Shown here piece after piece: positions 25,254 to 36,086 of a stretch of DNA of 64,000 bases. The number at the start of each line of letters is the position of its first letter. The first letter of the stretch is position 1. The DNA comes from Pseudacidovorax intermedius. GTDB taxonomy: Bacteria; Pseudomonadota; Gammaproteobacteria; Burkholderiales; Burkholderiaceae_C. The notes beneath the pieces are model-generated. The model made no database searches. It was not told the DNA's origin and saw only the letters and a program-made list of their open reading frames with translations. The position numbers were made by a program, and so were the translations under genes. Location of the stretch: the NCBI RefSeq assembly GCF_003350475.1, contig NZ_QQAV01000004.1, positions 1 through 64,000 of the forward strand, read 5' to 3'.

Positions 25254-25889
25254 ATGCCCTCCTTCCATGCCCATACCGCCGCCGATCACCCCGAGAGCGG
25301 GCAGCGCTATTTCGACGACATCTATGCGCAGCAGGACGACCCCTACGGCCTGCGCACCCGCTGGTACGAGCGCCGCAAGCGCGATGTGCTGCTGGCCGCC
25401 CTGCCCCGCCCGCGCTTTCGGCGCGGCTACGAACCCGGCTGCGGCGCCGCGGAGTTGAGCGCCGCGCTCGCCACGCGTTGCGACGCCCTGTTGTGCAGCG
25501 ACTTCCATCCCCGCGCGGTGGCCACGGCCGCCAAACGCCTCTCCGGCCATACGCATGTGCGGGTCGAACAGCGCACGCTGCCGCAGGACTGGCCCGCGGC
25601 CGAGCGCTTCGACCTCATCGTGCTCAGCGAAGTGAGCTACTTTCTGCCTCGCATCGACGTGGCCCGCGTGGCGCACTGCTGCACCGCCACGCTGGCGCCC
25701 GACGGTGTGCTGGTGGCCTGCGACTGGCGGCCGGACTTCGAGGGCCGCCGCACCGCCACCGCCGAAGTGCACCGCGTGCTGGAAGGGCTGGGCCTGTACC
25801 GCGTCGTCCGCCACGAGGAGGACGACTTCCTGCTGCACGTGTGGCAGCGCGAGCGCCGCTCCGTGGCGCAGCAGGAGGGCGTGCGTTGA
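25254..25889 (+). CDS. NodS-like SAM-dependent methyltransferase
   Basis: A class I methyltransferase of 211 residues. It begins with the NodS-type segment YFDDIYAQQDDPYGLRTRWYE, followed by the SAM-binding motif GYEPGCGAAELSAALA, then the acidic loop CSDFHPRAV and FDLIVLSEVSYFL. NodS proper N-methylates the free amine of a deacetylated chitooligosaccharide, so pairing with a PIG-L deacetylase just upstream fits N-methylation of the exposed amine. That is inference. ATG at 25254 is preceded by an adjacent in-frame GTG; GGAAAG lies upstream. The last bases overlap the glycosyltransferase start. Confidence 0.85.
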   Translation: MPSFHAHTAADHPESGQRYFDDIYAQQDDPYGLRTRWYERRKRDVLLAALPRPRFRRGYEPGCGAAELSAALATRCDALLCSDFHPRAVATAAKRLSGHTHVRVEQRTLPQDWPAAERFDLIVLSEVSYFLPRIDVARVAHCCTATLAPDGVLVACDWRPDFEGRRTATAEVHRVLEGLGLYRVVRHEEDDFLLHVWQRERRSVAQQEGVR

Positions 25890-26656
25890 TCGGTGTGGCC
25901 ATTCCAGCCCACGACGAGGAGGCCCACATTGCCGCCACGTTGGCCGCCGTGCGCGTTGCGGCGGCCCATCCGGACCTGCAGGGCGAGGCGGTGCGCGTGG
26001 TGGTGGTGCTGGACGCCTGTGCAGACGGCACCGCGCGTCTGGCCCGCCATGCCGGCGCCTGGACGCTGCCCATCGAGGCGCGCAACGTCGGCACGGCGCG
26101 AGCCACCGGCGCCGACTGGCTTCTGGCCGCGGGCGCGCGCTGGCTGGCCTTCACCGATGCGGACACGCGCGTCGATGCGCGCTGGCTGGCCGCGCAACTG
26201 GCGCTGCAGGCCGACGCCGTGTGCGGCAGCGTGGCCGTGGACGACTGGTCGGCGCACGGCCCCCTGGCCGACCGGCTGCAGGCCCACTTCGACCACCACT
26301 ACTGCGACGCCGACGGTCACCGCCACATCCACGGTGCCAACCTGGGCGTGAGTGCCGAGGCCTACCGGCGCGCTGGAGGCTTTGCGCCGCTGCACTGCAG
26401 CGAGGACGTGGCGCTGGTGGAGGCACTGGCGCGCACCGGCGCCCGCATTGCCTGGAGCGCCCTGCCCCGCGTGTGGACCAGCGCCCGCCCGCAGGCGCGT
26501 GCGCGCGGCGGCTTCGGCGACACGCTGCTGGCGATGGCGCGCAGCCTCAGCGAGGTCCTGCCCGCCGTTCCCGTGCCCGACGTTGCTGACGTGTCTCCGT
26601 CGCTCGGCGCGCGGCTTCTTCCTTCTCCCGCTTGCGCTCGCGCCGCCGCGCGCTGA
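25886..26656 (+). CDS. GT2-family glycosyltransferase
   Basis: An inverting GT-A glycosyltransferase of 256 residues. The N-terminus IGVAIPAHDEEAHIAATL is the nucleotide-sugar site, LAFTDADTRV holds the metal-binding DxD-type motif, and IHGANLGVSAEAYRRAGGF and CSEDVALVEAL match the acceptor loop and catalytic acid region. No membrane helix is evident. The start is most likely TTG at 25886, overlapping the methyltransferase stop, with AGGAGG upstream. The last 110 bases overlap a small gene on the other strand, and the tail beyond about residue 235 looks non-homologous, so the true stop region may be poorly conserved. Confidence 0.82.
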   Translation: MIGVAIPAHDEEAHIAATLAAVRVAAAHPDLQGEAVRVVVVLDACADGTARLARHAGAWTLPIEARNVGTARATGADWLLAAGARWLAFTDADTRVDARWLAAQLALQADAVCGSVAVDDWSAHGPLADRLQAHFDHHYCDADGHRHIHGANLGVSAEAYRRAGGFAPLHCSEDVALVEALARTGARIAWSALPRVWTSARPQARARGGFGDTLLAMARSLSEVLPAVPVPDVADVSPSLGARLLPSPACARAAAR

Positions 26657-26737
26657 GCTTGCGGCCGAGCCAGAAGCTCACGAGGCCGGCCACGGCGCCG
26701 AGCACCAGGCCGACGGTGCTGAAGTCGATGCCACCCA

Positions 26738-26738
<1 letters not shown>
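26547..26738 (-). CDS. Small membrane protein coupled to parC (63 aa), hypothetical
   Basis: The frame starts at an ATG that shares its A with the parC stop (TGATG), so it would be translated by coupling. The product begins MGGIDFSTVGLVLGAVAGLV, one hydrophobic helix, followed by a very basic and acidic tail rich in Arg, Lys and Glu (residues 28-63). I do not recognise a family. It overlaps the end of the convergent glycosyltransferase gene by 110 bases. It may be a real small anchor protein or, less likely, a chance frame in a high-GC stretch. Confidence 0.5.
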
Positions 26739-29107
<2,369 letters not shown>

Positions 29108-29307
29108 CGTCTTGCGGAAAGTCGGGTTCTGGCGGGCGGCTGCATCAGGCAGCCGTCGGTCGTTGGGGTGGTTTGCGTTCTGCTACGGGTGGGCAGCGCA
29201 GAAGGGCGGGCTCAGCGTGAAGGGCCATCGCCTCCGCGGCCACCGGGCTGCGGCCTCGGTGCACGAAGCATCCCGCCGAGCGGCGGGCCGGCATCGGTCA
29301 TGGCGCA

Positions 29308-30333
29308 CTACTCGGCGCCAGCGTCGCGCTCGGCAGAGGGCGGCGCAATTTCCATGCGCACGCGCGTGGCGGGCTTGCCGGCGCGGTTCACGCTGGCCGT
29401 GAGCACACGCGAGGAGCCCGAGGGCTTGAGGTGCGCGTAGAGCTGCATCACCGTCTTCACGTAGTTCTGCGTCTCGCGGTAGTCGGGAATGCGGCGGCCG
29501 GCGCGCTGCACGGCACCCTCGCCCGCGTTGTAGGCAGCCAGGGCGAGTTCCATGCTGCCGTCGAACATCTTGAGAAGGTCGCTGAAGTAGCGGCTGCCGG
29601 CGGCGATGTTGATGCGTGGGTCGGTCAGCTTGTGGGCCACCGTCTGCTTGGCGTCGGCACGCACCCCGTAGCGCTCGGCGGTGGCGGGCATCAGCTGCAT
29701 CAGGCCGACGGCGCCCTTGGGCGAGACGGCGTCGATGTCGAAGCCGGATTCGGCCGCCATCAGCGCGTGCAGCAGCGATTCGTCCAGGCCATGCTTGCGC
29801 GCGGCCTCGCGCAGCGCCGTCTGCGCGGCGGGCGAGAGCGGCGGCTTTTCGACCAGCGCCAGCAGGCCCTTGCGCGGCGGCTCGCCGGCGGGCGCGGCCG
29901 CGGGGGGCAGCGGACGACGGCGGTCGATGGGATTCCAGCGGCTGTTGAGAACCTCGCCGTCGCGCACGATCAGCTCGTAGCGCTCATCGGCCCGGGTGTC
30001 GGCGAAATGCGGCTGGCCCTGGGGATCGAGGTAGCCGTAGACGGTGCCGCTCGCGGCGGCGCCGGTGCGGCGGGTCAGCAGTTGCTGCAGCGCCTGCGCC
30101 GCCTCGGCGGGCACCGCGTCGTCGGCGCCGAACCTGCCGGCCGTGTCGTCGCGCAGCACCAGCTGGTAGCGGGCATCGAGCTTCTCGGCCGAGAAATGGG
30201 CGACGCCGCGCTCGTCGGTGTAGCCGTAGAGGGCGGCGTGTGCCGACGCCACGCCCAGACAGAGCGCAACCATGGCCAGCGGCCTGGCCCATGCGCGTAG
30301 ACGCGAAGACGGCGTGACAGCCCGTGCACTCAT
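29308..30333 (-). CDS. Lytic transglycosylase with two DUF4124-type repeats
   Basis: A secreted murein transglycosylase of 341 residues that would cleave peptidoglycan between MurNAc and GlcNAc. A signal peptide (residues 1-33) precedes two similar repeats, LYGYTDERGVAHFSAEKLDARYQL (shown here only in part: YGYTDERGVAHFS) and YGYLDPQGQPHFADTRADERY near 98-120, each like the DUF4124 module. The SLT domain follows, with catalytic E195 in MAAESGFDI, then GAVGLMQLMPATAERYGV and LALAAYNAGEGAV. The ATG at 30333 overlaps the parE stop by four bases. The coupling of a cell-wall enzyme to topoisomerase IV is notable. Confidence 0.92.
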   Translation of the reverse strand: MSARAVTPSSRLRAWARPLAMVALCLGVASAHAALYGYTDERGVAHFSAEKLDARYQLVLRDDTAGRFGADDAVPAEAAQALQQLLTRRTGAAASGTVYGYLDPQGQPHFADTRADERYELIVRDGEVLNSRWNPIDRRRPLPPAAAPAGEPPRKGLLALVEKPPLSPAAQTALREAARKHGLDESLLHALMAAESGFDIDAVSPKGAVGLMQLMPATAERYGVRADAKQTVAHKLTDPRINIAAGSRYFSDLLKMFDGSMELALAAYNAGEGAVQRAGRRIPDYRETQNYVKTVMQLYAHLKPSGSSRVLTASVNRAGKPATRVRMEIAPPSAERDAGAE

Positions 30334-32306
30334 ACGTCGATCTCGACGTCGTCCGCGCGCAGTTCCATCAGCTCGCGGCGGGCGGCGGCCTCGCCCTTGC
30401 CCATGAGCTTGGTGATCTCGCCCTGCGTATGGCTGAAGTCCAGCCGGCCCAGGCGCACCTGCAGCAGGCGGCGGGTGTCGGGGTTGAGCGTGGTCTCCCA
30501 CAGCTGCTCGGCGCTCATCTCGCCCAGGCCCTTGAAGCGGCTGATGCTCCACTTGCCTTCGGCCACGCCATCCTTGCGCAGCTTGTCGAGGATGGCCGTC
30601 AGCTCGGCCTCGTCCAGCGCATAGAACTTGGCGGCCGGCTTCTTGCCGCGGGCCGGCGCGTCGACGCGGAACAGCGGCGGCCGCGCGACGTACACGTGGC
30701 CCGCGTCGATCAGCTTGGGGAAGTGACGGAAGAAGAGCGTGAGCAGCAGCACCTGGATGTGCGAGCCGTCCACGTCCGCATCGGACAGGATGCAGACCTT
30801 GCCGTAGCGCAGGCCCGACAGGTCGGGGGTGTCGTTGGGGCCGTGCGGATCGACGCCGATGGCCACGGACATGTCGTGGATCTCGGTGTTGGCGAACAGG
30901 CGGTCGCGCTCCACTTCCCAGGTGTTGAGCACCTTGCCGCGCAGGGGCAGGATGGCCTGGCATTCCTTGTCGCGGCCCATCTTGGCGCTGCCGCCGGCGG
31001 AGTCGCCCTCGACCAGGAAGAGCTCGTTGTGGCCGATGTCGCGGCTTTCGCAGTCGGTGAGCTTGCCGGGCAGCACGGCCACGCCGGAGCCCTTGCGCTT
31101 CTCGACCTTCTGGCCGGCGCGCTGGCGCGTCTGCGCGGCCTTGATGGCGAGTTCGGCCAGCTTCTTGCCGTAGTCGACATGCTGGTTGAGCCACAGCTCC
31201 AGTGCCGGCCGCACGAAGCTGGACACCAGCCGCACGGCGTCGCGCGAGTTGAGCCGCTCCTTGATCTGGCCCTGGAACTGCGGGTCTAGCACCTTGGCCG
31301 ACAGCACGTAGCTGGCGCGGGCGAAGACATCCTCCGGGAGCAGCTTGACGCCCTTGGGCAGCAGCGAATGCAGCTCGATGAAGCTCTTGACGGCGTTGAA
31401 CAGGCCGTCGCGCAGGCCGCTTTCGTGCGTGCCGCCGGCGCTGGTGGGAATCAGGTTGACGTAGCTCTCGCGCACCGGCTGGCCTTCTTCGGTGAAGGCG
31501 ACGCACCATTCGGCGCCCTCGCCCTCGGCGAAGGTTTCGGTGTTCTTGTCGGCATGGCCGGCACCCTCGAAGAGCGGGATCACCGGGTCGGCGGTGAGCG
31601 TCTGCATGAGGTAGTCGCGCAGGCCGCCCTTGTAGAGCCACTGCTGCGTCTCGCCGCTCTTCTCGACCGTCAGGCTGACGGCCACGCCGGGCATCAGCAC
31701 GGCCTTGCTGCGCAGCAGGTGCGTGAGCTCGCCCATGGGGAAGGCGGACGATTCGAAGTACTTGGCGTCGGGCCAGGCGCGGACGGTGGTGCCCTGCCTG
31801 CGGTCGCCGCTGCCCTGCGCGCGCAGCTGCAGCGGCTCGATCACGTCGCCGGCGCCGAAGACGAGGCGGGCCACCTGGCCCTCGCGGTGCGACACGACCT
31901 CCAGCCGCGTCGACAGCGCATTGGTCACCGACACACCCACGCCATGCAGGCCGCCCGAGAAGCTGTAGGCGCCGCCCTGGCCCTTGTCGAACTTGCCGCC
32001 GGCGTGCAGCCGGGTGTAGACCAGTTCGATGACGGGGGCCTTTTCTTCGGGATGCAGGCCGAAGGGAATGCCGCGGCCATCGTCCTCCACACTGACCGAG
32101 CCGTCGGTGTGCAGCGTGAGCTTGATCTTCTTGCCGAAGCCGGCCAACGCCTCGTCGGCGGCGTTGTCGATCACTTCCTGGATGATGTGCAGCGGGTTGT
32201 CGGTGCGGGTGTACATGCCCGGCCGCTGCTTGACGGGCTCCAGGCCCTTGAGGACGCGAATGGAACCTTCCGAGTAGCCGGAAGGCGTCTTGCTGGGGGT
32301 TGCCAT
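30330..32306 (-). CDS. parE: DNA topoisomerase IV subunit B
   Basis: ParE is the ATPase subunit of topoisomerase IV. The GHKL fold motifs are IIQEVIDNAADEALAG, VEDDGRGIPFG and GGLHGVGVSVTNALS. The TOPRIM domain has LFLVEGDSAGGSAKMGRD and LSDADVDGSHIQ. The C-terminal QLWETTLNPDTRRLLQV is typical. At 658 residues it has the length of ParE rather than the longer GyrB, supporting the name, and parC lies downstream. It begins 68 bases after the Uma2 gene. Confidence 0.95.
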   Translation of the reverse strand: MATPSKTPSGYSEGSIRVLKGLEPVKQRPGMYTRTDNPLHIIQEVIDNAADEALAGFGKKIKLTLHTDGSVSVEDDGRGIPFGLHPEEKAPVIELVYTRLHAGGKFDKGQGGAYSFSGGLHGVGVSVTNALSTRLEVVSHREGQVARLVFGAGDVIEPLQLRAQGSGDRRQGTTVRAWPDAKYFESSAFPMGELTHLLRSKAVLMPGVAVSLTVEKSGETQQWLYKGGLRDYLMQTLTADPVIPLFEGAGHADKNTETFAEGEGAEWCVAFTEEGQPVRESYVNLIPTSAGGTHESGLRDGLFNAVKSFIELHSLLPKGVKLLPEDVFARASYVLSAKVLDPQFQGQIKERLNSRDAVRLVSSFVRPALELWLNQHVDYGKKLAELAIKAAQTRQRAGQKVEKRKGSGVAVLPGKLTDCESRDIGHNELFLVEGDSAGGSAKMGRDKECQAILPLRGKVLNTWEVERDRLFANTEIHDMSVAIGVDPHGPNDTPDLSGLRYGKVCILSDADVDGSHIQVLLLTLFFRHFPKLIDAGHVYVARPPLFRVDAPARGKKPAAKFYALDEAELTAILDKLRKDGVAEGKWSISRFKGLGEMSAEQLWETTLNPDTRRLLQVRLGRLDFSHTQGEITKLMGKGEAAARRELMELRADDVEIDV

Positions 32307-32374
32307 GGCGGCGGATTGTAGTCACGGCCCACGGCCTGGACTGGATGCCCATCCAGCCTCTGCGGAAAGCCGCC

Positions 32375-32959
32375 TCAGGGCAGGCCGGCGAACAGCGCGG
32401 CGGCGGGCAGGCGCAGGTCGAGGCTGGCGAGCGATACGTCATCGCCCTGCTCCCACGGCCGCAGCCCCCACAGGCCATCTGTGCCTCGGCGGTAGAGGTC
32501 GACGCAGTGCCGACGCGCATCGATCAGCATGTATTCGCGCAAGGACGGCAGGCGGCGGTAATGGGCAAAGCGCACGCCCGGGTACACGCTGCCGGCGCCC
32601 GGGGACGGAACATCGGCGATCACGAAGGGCTCGGCGGTGGGCGTGCGTCCAGGACGGGTGCGGCCGGCGCAGCTGACCACGACGTCCGGATAGAGGTACG
32701 CCGCGGCGGCAGGCACATACACCCGCATGTCGCCCATGTGCGCCTTGCACTCGGTTCCGCGCAGATGCGCATTCAATGCATCCGCCAGATTGCGCGTCAC
32801 CATCGCACGCGGGTCCACGCGCTCGAAAGGCTCCGTCTCGACGTCCTCCTGCATCGCGTAGAGCCGACCCTCCACGTATTCATGCGCGCGCGCCTGGGTC
32901 GGCGCCCAGGCCAAATAGTCCGCCTCGGTCATCCGCGGCGTGTCGAATGGCTGTGCCAT
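32375..32959 (-). CDS. Uma2-family (DUF820) nuclease-fold protein
   Basis: A 194-residue protein of the Uma2 family, which has the PD-(D/E)xK restriction-nuclease fold but no known biological role. It shows MTEADYLAWA near the N-terminus, the family acidic residues in YPDVVVSC, and the later REYMLIDARRHCVDLYRR segment where the E and K-equivalent residues lie. A good ribosome site (AGAAGGAA) precedes the ATG. It stands alone upstream of parE on the same strand; such genes are scattered and often linked to mobile or defence contexts, though nothing else here supports that. Confidence 0.85.
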   Translation of the reverse strand: MAQPFDTPRMTEADYLAWAPTQARAHEYVEGRLYAMQEDVETEPFERVDPRAMVTRNLADALNAHLRGTECKAHMGDMRVYVPAAAAYLYPDVVVSCAGRTRPGRTPTAEPFVIADVPSPGAGSVYPGVRFAHYRRLPSLREYMLIDARRHCVDLYRRGTDGLWGLRPWEQGDDVSLASLDLRLPAAALFAGLP

Positions 32960-33089
32960 TTCCTTCTCCCTGATCGTCTAGCCGCCGCGATGCTAGCGAC
33001 AGCAAAGTCCAGACAGACCGCCGACAATGCGCCGCGCCCCTCGCGGGCCGCAATAGATCACAACACTCAGCAAGAGACGCCCCCCTTCC

Positions 33090-34304
33090 ATGTCCTCCCC
33101 CACCGCCAACCTTTCGATGCGCCAGGTGCTGATCTGCGGCGCGATGGTCGTGACCCTGTCCATGGGTATCCGCCACGGTTTCGGCCTGTGGCTGCAGCCG
33201 ATCACGCAGGACCAGGGCTGGACCCGCCAGACCTTCTCGCTAGCCATCGCCATCCAGAACCTGGCCTGGGGCGTGGCCGGGGTGTTCGCCGGCATGCTGG
33301 CCGACAAGCTCGGCGCCTTCCGCGTACTGCTGATGGGAGCGGTGCTCTATGCGGCCGGGCTGGCGGGCATGGCCCTGTCGCCCACGCCGCTGGTGTTTGC
33401 GCTCACGGCCGGCGTGCTGATCGGCATGGCGCAGGCGGGCACCACCTACGCCGTCGTCTACGGCGTCATCGGCCGCCAGTTGCCGGCGGAACGGCGCTCC
33501 TGGGCCATGGGCGTGACGGCGGCGGCCGGCTCCTTCGGCCAGTTCTTCATGGTGCCGGTCGAGGGCCAATTGATCCTGCAACTGGGCTGGAAGAGCGCCC
33601 TGCTGGCGCTGGCCGCCCTGGCACTGGTGATCGTGCCGCTGGCCTTCCTGCTGCGTGAGCCGGCCCACACGACCGGCGCGGGCCGGCGCGAGCAGACCAT
33701 TGCCCAGGCCGTGGCCGAGGCCTTCCGCTACCCCAGCTTCGTTCTGCTGATGGCCGGCTACTTCGTCTGCGGCTTCCAGGTGGTGTTCATCGGCGTGCAC
33801 ATGCCCAGCTACCTCAAAGACCATGGTCTGGCGCCCCAGGTGGCGAGCTACGCGCTGGCGCTGATCGGGCTGTTCAACGTGATCGGCACCTACACCGCCG
33901 GCGTGCTGGGGCAGCGCTTCGCCAAGCGCAAGATCCTGGCCGCCATCTACCTGGGACGGGCGGTGGCCATCAGCCTCTTCCTGCTGGCGCCGCTGACGCC
34001 GACCTCGGTCTATGTGTTCTCGGCCGTGATCGGTGCGCTGTGGCTGTCCACGGTGCCGGCCACCAACGCCATCATTGCCCAGATCTTCGGCGTGGCCCAC
34101 CTGTCGATGCTGGGCGGTTTCGTCTTCCTCAGCCACCAGGTGGGCTCCTTCCTGGGGGTGTGGCTGGGCGGCTACCTCTACGACCGCACGGGCAGCTACG
34201 ACATCGTCTGGTACATCGCCATCGCGCTGGGCATCTTCGCGGCGCTGGTGAACCTGCCCGTCAACGAGCGCGCCATCGAGCGGCGCGGGCTGCAGCCGGC
34301 ATGA
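33090..34304 (+). CDS. MFS transporter
   Basis: A 404-residue major facilitator with twelve hydrophobic segments in two six-helix halves. The loop after helix 2 is MLADKLGAFRVLLMG and the inter-domain region is basic (REPAHTTGAGRREQT). The N-terminal signature MGIRHGFGLWLQPITQD is typical of the oxalate/formate antiporter-like or monocarboxylate group common in Burkholderiales, so an organic acid is a fair guess. The gene's stop overlaps the next small gene start (ATGA). Confidence 0.88.
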   Translation: MSSPTANLSMRQVLICGAMVVTLSMGIRHGFGLWLQPITQDQGWTRQTFSLAIAIQNLAWGVAGVFAGMLADKLGAFRVLLMGAVLYAAGLAGMALSPTPLVFALTAGVLIGMAQAGTTYAVVYGVIGRQLPAERRSWAMGVTAAAGSFGQFFMVPVEGQLILQLGWKSALLALAALALVIVPLAFLLREPAHTTGAGRREQTIAQAVAEAFRYPSFVLLMAGYFVCGFQVVFIGVHMPSYLKDHGLAPQVASYALALIGLFNVIGTYTAGVLGQRFAKRKILAAIYLGRAVAISLFLLAPLTPTSVYVFSAVIGALWLSTVPATNAIIAQIFGVAHLSMLGGFVFLSHQVGSFLGVWLGGYLYDRTGSYDIVWYIAIALGIFAALVNLPVNERAIERRGLQPA

Positions 34305-34450
34305 AGCAGCGCCGCGACCCTGCCGCGCTCGGCCGCCGCATGGCGGCCTGGGGCATCGCCGCCGTGGCGCTCACGGGCGTCTTCCTGCTGTATGCGCAGC
34401 CGGACTTCCTGGTGCTGCTGGGCAACCAGATCTGGACCTGCTTCGGATGA
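34301..34450 (+). CDS. Small membrane protein (49 aa), hypothetical
   Basis: The ATG at 34301 overlaps the MFS stop and the TGA at the end overlaps the methyltransferase start, so the gene is framed on both sides by four-base ATGA junctions. It starts MKQRRDPAALGRRMAAWG and has one hydrophobic helix near residues 15-45, followed by QIWTCFG. I do not recognise a family. Tight coupling to both neighbours makes it likely to be real. Confidence 0.65.
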   Translation: MKQRRDPAALGRRMAAWGIAAVALTGVFLLYAQPDFLVLLGNQIWTCFG

Positions 34451-35040
34451 GCACGACAGGCCCGCAGTCGCCGCAGCCCCTGGCGCCGCCCTCGCCCTGG
34501 GTGCAGCGCTGGGCCCATCTCATTCCCGCGGGCGGACGGGTGCTCGACGTGGCCTGCGGGGCGGGCCGGCACCTCTTCTGGCTGCAGGGCCAGGGCCATG
34601 CACTGACCGGCGTCGACCGCGATCCCGCCGCCATCGCCGCCCTGGCGCCCCTGGCACAGGCCGGCGCCGAGATCGTGCAGGCCGACATCGAGGACGGCCC
34701 CTGGCCCTTCGAGGGGCGCCAGTTCGACGCCGTGGTCGTCACGAACTACCTCTGGCGCCCCCTGCTGCCCCGCATCGTGGCGGCTGTGGCGCCCGGCGGC
34801 GTGCTGCTGTACGAGACCTTCGCGGCCGGCAACGAAACCGTCGGGCGCCCCTCGCGGCCCGAATTTTTGCTCGCGCCGGGCGAGCTGATCGCCGCCAGCG
34901 CCGGGCTACGGGTGGTGGCCTACGAAGACGGTTTCCTGCCCTCGCCCGAGCGCTTCGTGCAGCGCATTGCCGCCGTCCGGCCCCGGCCCGAAGAAACCCT
35001 TGCGCGACATCGCCTCGGTCCCTCCCAGGTCGCTGGCTAG
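34447..35040 (+). CDS. Class I SAM-dependent methyltransferase
   Basis: A 197-residue methyltransferase. The SAM motif is [20 protein letters not shown], followed by [13 protein letters not shown] and the motif IV/V segment [13 protein letters not shown]. It resembles TehB-like small-molecule methyltransferases, but the substrate is unknown. It overlaps the small membrane protein by four bases. Its end lies 37 bases before dapA and overlaps that gene's probable -10 box. Confidence 0.85.
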   Translation: MSTTGPQSPQPLAPPSPWVQRWAHLIPAGGRVLDVACGAGRHLFWLQGQGHALTGVDRDPAAIAALAPLAQAGAEIVQADIEDGPWPFEGRQFDAVVVTNYLWRPLLPRIVAAVAPGGVLLYETFAAGNETVGRPSRPEFLLAPGELIAASAGLRVVAYEDGFLPSPERFVQRIAAVRPRPEETLARHRLGPSQVAG

Positions 35041-35043
35041 AAT
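35038..35043 (+). promoter_or_regulatory. Probable -10 box for dapA
   Basis: TAGAAT, 34 bases before the dapA start and overlapping the stop codon of the methyltransferase. No -35 match at 17 bases upstream, so the assignment is tentative. Confidence 0.35.
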
Positions 35044-35077
35044 CCGCGGTTCCGCGTTCACCGACAAAGAGAGTCCC

Positions 35078-35968
35078 TTGGAGCAACTGACTGGCAGCAT
35101 CGTCGCGCTCGTCACGCCGATGCATGAAGACGGTAGCGTCGACTACGACGCGCTTCGCAAGCTCATCGACTGGCACATCGCCGAGGGCACCGACTGCCTG
35201 GGCGTGGTCGGCACCACGGGCGAATCGCCCACGGTGGACGTCGAAGAGCACTGCGAAATCATCCGCGTCACCGTCGAGCAGGCCGCCGGCCGCGTGCCGG
35301 TGATGGCGGGCTGTGGCGCCAATTCCACCCGCGAAGCCATCGAACTGGCCCGCTACGCCAAGGGCGTGGGCGCCGATTCGCAGCTGCAGGTGGTGCCCTA
35401 CTACAACAAGCCCACGCAAGAGGGCCAGTACCAGCACTTCCGCGCCATCGCCGAGTCGGTGGGCGACCTGCCCATGGTGCTGTACAACGTCCCCGGCCGC
35501 ACGGTGGCCGATATGGCCCACGACACGGTGTTGCGCCTGGCCCAGATTCCCGGCATCGTCGGCATCAAGGAAGCCACTGGCAATATCGAGCGTGCGCAGT
35601 GGCTGATCCGCGAGGCGCCCAAGGGCTTCTCCATCTATTCCGGCGACGATCCGACCGCCGTGGCACTGATGCTCTGCGGCGGCCACGGCAACGTGAGCGT
35701 CACCGCCAACGTCGCGCCGCGCCAGATGCACGAGTTGTGCGTGGCGGCCATCGCCGGCGATGCGCGCCGGGCCATGGAGATCCAGCTGTCGCTGCTGCCG
35801 CTGCACCGGGCGCTCTTCGTCGAGCCCAATCCGATCCCCGTCAAGTGGGCGCTGCAGCGCATGGGCCGCATCGGTGCCGGGCTGCGCCTGCCGCTCACGC
35901 CCCTGGCCGGTTCCCAGCACGCCGCGGTCGAAGGCGCCCTGCGCCAATGCGGCGTGGTGTCCGGCTGA
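35078..35968 (+). CDS. dapA: 4-hydroxy-tetrahydrodipicolinate synthase
   Basis: DapA condenses pyruvate with aspartate semialdehyde, the first committed step to lysine and diaminopimelate for the cell wall. Motifs in order are [19 protein letters not shown] (substrate loop with the TT pair), YYNKPTQEG with the relay tyrosine, [11 protein letters not shown] and the Schiff-base lysine in [10 protein letters not shown]. Start is TTG at 35078 (LEQLTGSIV), preceded by AAAGAGAG; that gives 296 residues, as expected. It heads a run with bamC and a metallo-beta-lactamase-fold gene downstream. Confidence 0.96.
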   Translation: MEQLTGSIVALVTPMHEDGSVDYDALRKLIDWHIAEGTDCLGVVGTTGESPTVDVEEHCEIIRVTVEQAAGRVPVMAGCGANSTREAIELARYAKGVGADSQLQVVPYYNKPTQEGQYQHFRAIAESVGDLPMVLYNVPGRTVADMAHDTVLRLAQIPGIVGIKEATGNIERAQWLIREAPKGFSIYSGDDPTAVALMLCGGHGNVSVTANVAPRQMHELCVAAIAGDARRAMEIQLSLLPLHRALFVEPNPIPVKWALQRMGRIGAGLRLPLTPLAGSQHAAVEGALRQCGVVSG

Positions 35969-36086
35969 CACAAAGCTCAAGATTCGGCAACCTTTTGCCG
36001 CCCGGGCACTCCATCTGTCCCATGCGGCTGCCGTCGCCTCGACGGGCCGCCTGATTACCTCCCTCTCTTCGCCGAAGGAAGACGAC

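Noticed and set aside
35969-36086. Small hairpin CGGCAA/TTGCCG between dapA and bamC as a terminator
   Set aside because: Six-base stem without a T-run; it is too weak, and bamC follows closely.
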